Below are positions 24,973 to 28,270 of a DNA stretch of 28,270 bases, piece after piece. The translations under genes and the position numbers were made by a program. The DNA comes from Bacillota bacterium (GTDB lineage: Bacteria > Bacillota > Clostridia > DSM-8532). Where the stretch lies: assembly GCA_023459915.1 (NCBI GenBank), contig JAEWSN010000037.1, forward strand, positions 1 through 28,270, given 5' to 3'. A model generated the notes under the pieces. That model was given only the letters and a program-made list of their open reading frames with translations. It was not told the origin of the DNA and made no database searches. Position 1 is the first letter of the stretch. Each line of letters opens with the position of its first letter.

Positions 24973-27501
24973 ATGACCGAACCGGTGTACCGCCCCCGGA
25001 ACCACACGTTTTGCGAAAACGAGTGCCTGTATCAGGAAGGCACCCCCCTCACGTCCCTCTCCATTCTGGTGCAGGGAAGGCTGGGCTTTTTTGTGTGTCC
25101 TGCCGGGTCGGGCGGCAAAACGCAGCCCTGCCTGCCGGGGACTGCCTATCGCCTGTTTGAGATTGACAGGAATGTGTTTGTCGGCGCGGCGGATCTGGTA
25201 ACAGGCGGCGTCAGCGGCTGCACCTGCGCCGGACTGACAACCGGCACCGTCCTGCAGTATCCGCTGCCCACGGAAGCGGATTTCTGGACGCTTGTCCGGA
25301 CACAGAAGGATTACGGTGCCTTCATCCTCCAATCCCTCGGGTTCATGCTTGAAAAAACCCGTGCCGCCTCAGCCCACCTGCGCGCGCATGCCGAAGCGCT
25401 GCGTATTCGGACCGAGAACCTGGGCATTCACTTTTGGGCGCTCAAGTCCCTTTCCGGGTTCAAGCATCATCCGGCAAACGCCTTTTTCTCCGCCACCCTG
25501 GAACAGTGGGAAGCGCTCCAGGCAGCCGGCCAAACCGCCAGCCCCCGCCTTGACCCTGTCTTTCTGGCCGCCGACCACGGGGAGCTCCTGTTTGAGGAGA
25601 TCCCTGCCGACGCGGACGAAGATCTGTCGGATCCGGCGGCATATGCCATCCGGCTCAACCGCATTCCACTGGAAACACGCAAGCTGTTCTTCGGCAGCGA
25701 TGCCGGCATCACCGCCCGCCATATCCGGGAATCGGCTCAGGCCCTCAATGACAGCCTTGCCGTCTGCCGGGACATTCTGAAACAGGGAGAGGCCATGCTG
25801 GCCAGACTGTATCTGGAAACCGGCGACAGCCTCCATCAGGCCTTTCACACGGCGGCACTGGAGATGGCCGCCATGGGACAGGATCCGGCCCCCGCGGTGA
25901 CGGCACTCGATGAGATCCTCTCATTTCTGCAACGGGTCACTCGTGCCACAGAAGAAACCTACGGTCATACGACATCCATTGACATGACGTATCTGGCACA
26001 CGCGCGGGAGCATCTGCTGATCCGCCTGCGCGGAGAGGATGGCACCGCGGGGGACGCCGGCATGACAGCCGCGCGCCAGGCCCTCCCGGACTCCCTGCGC
26101 GACAGCGCCGCCACCTTGATTGCCTACGCCGAACTGCCCGTGACGGAAGCCGACCATCTGCTCACCGCGCTGACCGCGTTCCGGAATCTCGACGATCGCT
26201 TCTCCTCGGATCCCGACGCGCGCGCCATCCGGGAGAATCTGGTCGCGCCATTCCGCGCGCTGTACGCGGGCGTCCTGAGAAAGTCCCTGACGGACCGGGA
26301 GCCACCGAGACTGGTGCATATGCTGCTGCGCTTTGGATTTGTGGATGAGTGGCTGCTGACGCCGGAACAAACGCTGGAATTGTACAGGCTGGCCGCCACG
26401 AACGCTGCCGAAAACCCCGTCACGCCGCCGGGCCACTCCGGCGCGCCGACGGACGGACTGATGCCCGCTGTCTGGTACCTGCCGGACTGGCTGGACAGCA
26501 TCCACCGGAACAAAACCCTTCCCTCCCGCAACACCTTCGACATGGACTATCAGGACACCTTCCGCGATCTGAAGCGCAAGGGAAAGCTTTCCGATCGCGA
26601 CAAGGCCGCCTATGAGGCGAATGCGGATGCAAAGCTTGACTTCGAGCTCGACATCATGCTCCAGACCAACCAGAAAAACTGTTATGGCAAGCCGGGCATT
26701 TTCAGTCCGGTGTTGCATGAGCACATGATCGTGCGGGATCCCGCGCTCTCCGAGATCACGCGGGAACGCATTCATGAGGCGGTGTCCGGCGTTCTGGCCA
26801 TCGATCCCACCGCGTTCCACCGGGAAGTGCATTTTCAGGATCCCCGGCACATCATCGAAAAGGAACGCATCCACCATCCGGCCGCACCGGACATCATCCT
26901 GCTGCCAACCTTCGGTTCCCGCGGCATGATGTGGCAGGAAATCTCCGGCAGAAGCCGGGTCACCCCCGGTCGGTTCCTGCTGCCGGCTTTTTCGGACGAA
27001 CCGCTGGATACGCTGATGATTCGACTCATCGGCAATTTCCGCTGGGAACTGTGCCGCACGCTCATGGGAACCGGATGGAATGACATCACCCAGCCGTCGC
27101 TGACATCGGAATATGCCGATTACATCCAGTTCTACAAAACCAACAAGGATCTTTCCGACGATGCCAAGGCCCGTGTCAAGACACAAATCGCAAAATACCG
27201 CGGCAACACGCGCGACATGTTCACTGCGGATTACGAGGTCTGGATTCGCAACGAGTCCCGTGGGAATCTGCGTCTGAACAAGGTCGTCCGGAAAATCTTC
27301 TTCAAGTACTGCCCCTTCAGCCACGACATCCGGCGCCGGTTGGAACGGCATCCTGCATACGCGGATCTCATCCGGATCTTTGAGGCCCGGCAGGCCAAGG
27401 AAGCCCAGAGTCTTGCCTCCAGATACGCCCGGTACAGGGATGCTTCAGGCAAGCTTCATCCCGATCTGGAAGAAAACCTGCGCGTGTTCACCGGGGTCTG
27501 A
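24973..27501 (+). CDS. Large protein of unknown function with cyclic-nucleotide-binding-like N-terminus
   Basis: An 842-residue protein, apparently cytoplasmic, with no signal peptide or clear membrane segment. Residues about 8-100 (TFCENECLYQEGTPLTSLSI, then LVQGRLGFFV) resemble the beta-roll of Crp/cNMP-binding domains. The phosphate-binding cassette is not recognisable and the region is cysteine-rich (C14, C18, C42, C53, C83, C85). A helical region of about 100-480 follows. The C-terminal part (about 500-842) is rich in Asp, His and Arg, with a striking stretch near 753-785 (DYEVWIRNESRGNLRLNKVV). I recognise no catalytic motif. The ATG at 24973 is chosen for AGGTGA eight bases upstream and because the cNMP-like region begins just after; GTG at 24961 is an alternative. 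It stands alone, convergent with the lyase gene 38 bp away. Confidence 0.8.
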   Translation: MTEPVYRPRNHTFCENECLYQEGTPLTSLSILVQGRLGFFVCPAGSGGKTQPCLPGTAYRLFEIDRNVFVGAADLVTGGVSGCTCAGLTTGTVLQYPLPTEADFWTLVRTQKDYGAFILQSLGFMLEKTRAASAHLRAHAEALRIRTENLGIHFWALKSLSGFKHHPANAFFSATLEQWEALQAAGQTASPRLDPVFLAADHGELLFEEIPADADEDLSDPAAYAIRLNRIPLETRKLFFGSDAGITARHIRESAQALNDSLAVCRDILKQGEAMLARLYLETGDSLHQAFHTAALEMAAMGQDPAPAVTALDEILSFLQRVTRATEETYGHTTSIDMTYLAHAREHLLIRLRGEDGTAGDAGMTAARQALPDSLRDSAATLIAYAELPVTEADHLLTALTAFRNLDDRFSSDPDARAIRENLVAPFRALYAGVLRKSLTDREPPRLVHMLLRFGFVDEWLLTPEQTLELYRLAATNAAENPVTPPGHSGAPTDGLMPAVWYLPDWLDSIHRNKTLPSRNTFDMDYQDTFRDLKRKGKLSDRDKAAYEANADAKLDFELDIMLQTNQKNCYGKPGIFSPVLHEHMIVRDPALSEITRERIHEAVSGVLAIDPTAFHREVHFQDPRHIIEKERIHHPAAPDIILLPTFGSRGMMWQEISGRSRVTPGRFLLPAFSDEPLDTLMIRLIGNFRWELCRTLMGTGWNDITQPSLTSEYADYIQFYKTNKDLSDDAKARVKTQIAKYRGNTRDMFTADYEVWIRNESRGNLRLNKVVRKIFFKYCPFSHDIRRRLERHPAYADLIRIFEARQAKEAQSLASRYARYRDASGKLHPDLEENLRVFTGV

Positions 27502-27530
27502 TCTCCGCGTTGCCTATGGGGTCTGGCCCT

Positions 27531-27563
27531 ACCGCCGGTTCACCGCCGGTTCACCGTCGGTTC
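27531..27563. repeat. Three 11-bp tandem repeats at the lyase gene's stop codon
   Basis: ACCGCCGGTTC at 27531-27541 and 27542-27552, then ACCGTCGGTTC at 27553-27563 with one change. The array spans the stop codon of the minus-strand lyase gene (27542-27540), so unit number would alter its last codons. The 38-bp gap to the gene on the plus strand also holds ATGGGGTCTGGCCCT (27516-27530), a diverged relative of the palindrome seen further right. Confidence 0.8.
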
Positions 27564-28270
27564 CATCCGAATGCGGAACAGGCAATCTGCGGCCGGCGCT
27601 GCACAGACATAGTTGATGCGCCACAATACCCGCTCTTCTCCGCGATGCCCCTTGTATGTCTGCCGATCCACCCGGGGAACGAATCCTCCGGTGTTGTCGG
27701 GCGTCCCTTCGTGCGCCGCGCGCATATCCAGCGACAGGCGCACCGCGCCGTTCCGGCCACGGATCCAGACCCCGTCGGTGGCAATCTCCGGTTCATGAAA
27801 CGACACAAAGCGCTCTGTCACCGGCAGCGGCATGCCCTCCTGCACCAACCGGTCCTCAATGACCAGTGTGGGCGCTTCCGGCGTCTTGTGCCACAGAAAA
27901 GTCCGTGTGAGACTGACAAGCGTCGCCATGTCGTAGGCCGCGGAGAGATCCAGCGCCAGCACATCCTGCCCCAACTCCCGCGAAACCTGGATGATGTCCG
28001 CGTGGAATGACCGGCCGTCCTTTTGCCCCATGCCGCCCACCTCGGGAACGGAATGGCCGAAGGAACTGTTGACAAGATAGCTGTAGCGTTCGGCCCCGAA
28101 ATATCCTTTGGTGTATTCGCCGGATCCGGTATCTGTCAGGAGGGTTTCCCCCGCGACATGCAGCAGGAAGGTGCCGAGATCGTTGTGGTTGTGCGGTTCG
28201 TCATTGTGTCCGCCCTTGGCGGCAAATACCACGGGGTCTGACCCCGCCTGCATCATGGGGTCTGACCCCG
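27540..28270 (-). CDS. Heparinase II/III-like polysaccharide lyase, N-terminus beyond window edge
   Basis: The last 242 residues of a protein whose start lies to the right of the window. The stretch AAKGGHNDEPHNHNDLGTFL, followed by LTDTGSGEYTKGYFG and later SFGHSVPEVGG, is the conserved metal- and substrate-site region of heparinase II/III-type lyases (PF07940), with the catalytic or metal-site histidines in the HNDEPHNHND cluster. The rest is a beta-sandwich-like C-terminus. Members cleave uronic-acid-containing polysaccharides such as heparan sulfate, alginate or pectin-like polymers. The frame stays open to position 28270, and its visible beginning is the odd repeated GSDP segment coded by tandem palindromes. 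The ATG at 28256 lies inside the repeat and is unlikely to be the real start. Confidence 0.85.
   Translation of the reverse strand, partial: GSDPMMQAGSDPVVFAAKGGHNDEPHNHNDLGTFLLHVAGETLLTDTGSGEYTKGYFGAERYSYLVNSSFGHSVPEVGGMGQKDGRSFHADIIQVSRELGQDVLALDLSAAYDMATLVSLTRTFLWHKTPEAPTLVIEDRLVQEGMPLPVTERFVSFHEPEIATDGVWIRGRNGAVRLSLDMRAAHEGTPDNTGGFVPRVDRQTYKGHRGEERVLWRINYVCAAPAADCLFRIRMEPTVNRR
28233..28269. repeat. Tandem palindromic repeat GGGGTCTGACCCC inside the lyase frame
   Basis: Two identical 13-bp copies at 28233-28245 and 28257-28269, 24 bp apart start to start, in the coding frame of the lyase gene. Each copy encodes GSDP on the minus strand (GGG TCA GAC CCC). The 24-bp period is eight codons, so the frame is kept. 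The pattern may continue beyond the window. Confidence 0.9.

Noticed and set aside
25921..27351. A 476-codon minus-strand frame inside the 842-residue gene
   Set aside because: No domain or ribosome site; the plus frame has the better start signal and more protein-like composition. Less certain than the other cases because the plus product is itself unrecognised.
27531..27563. A CRISPR-like array
   Set aside because: The units are 11 bp with no spacers; this is a simple tandem repeat.

Overview
The window looks like the chromosome of a fairly GC-rich (high-50s percent by eye) Bacillota, most likely a Clostridia-type anaerobe. This is inferred from strong AGGAGG-type ribosome binding sites, sigma-A promoters (one is TTGCGT-17-TATAAT), frequent TTG/GTG starts, a YesM/YesN two-component pair beside a CUT1 sugar ABC transporter, lipoprotein solute-binding proteins and an SH3/NlpC-P60 wall hydrolase. 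No rRNA, tRNA, CRISPR array, insertion sequence or phage gene was recognised.

Layout. Positions 1-6452 (minus strand) hold a sugar-uptake operon read right to left: solute-binding lipoprotein, two CUT1 permeases, a YesM-type histidine kinase and a YesN-type response regulator cut by the left edge. There is no ATPase gene, so a shared MsmX-like ATPase elsewhere is likely. A 23-bp direct repeat lies in the divergent promoter region 6453-6769. Positions 6770-7258 (plus) encode a COG2426 small membrane protein. Positions 7298-7792 (minus) encode a rhodanese-domain lipoprotein. Positions 8170-11841 (minus) hold a regulator with two MerR helix-turn-helix domains followed by a three-gene ABC-2 exporter (ATPase and two permeases).

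Positions 12160-14211 (plus) encode a TopB-type type IA topoisomerase. It overlaps tail to tail by 53 bp with a GH35 beta-galactosidase (14159-16528, minus). Upstream of GH35 on the same strand are an SGNH-like protein, an MBOAT O-acyltransferase and an MFS/GPH-type sugar transporter (16857-20787), read in the order MFS, MBOAT, SGNH. The last two resemble an extracellular polysaccharide O-acetylation pair. A CapA-family protein (20936-22417, minus) is divergent from a three-SH3 NlpC/P60 hydrolase (22677-23822, plus), which is followed by an EamA/DMT transporter. Positions 24973-27501 (plus) encode an 842-residue protein with a weak cyclic-nucleotide-binding-like N-terminus and a long C-terminal part that I do not recognise. 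The right edge cuts a heparinase II/III-like lyase (27540-28270, minus) whose reading frame carries a tandem palindromic repeat.

Taken together the region reads as carbohydrate capture and breakdown (ABC importer, GH35, MFS transporter, lyase) mixed with cell-envelope modification (MBOAT/SGNH, CapA, NlpC/P60). The most unusual items are the uncharacterised 842-residue protein, the GGGGTCAGACCCC repeats inside the lyase gene and elsewhere, the double-MerR regulator with its duplicated translation start, the topB/GH35 overlap, and the phased repeats in front of the sugar operon.
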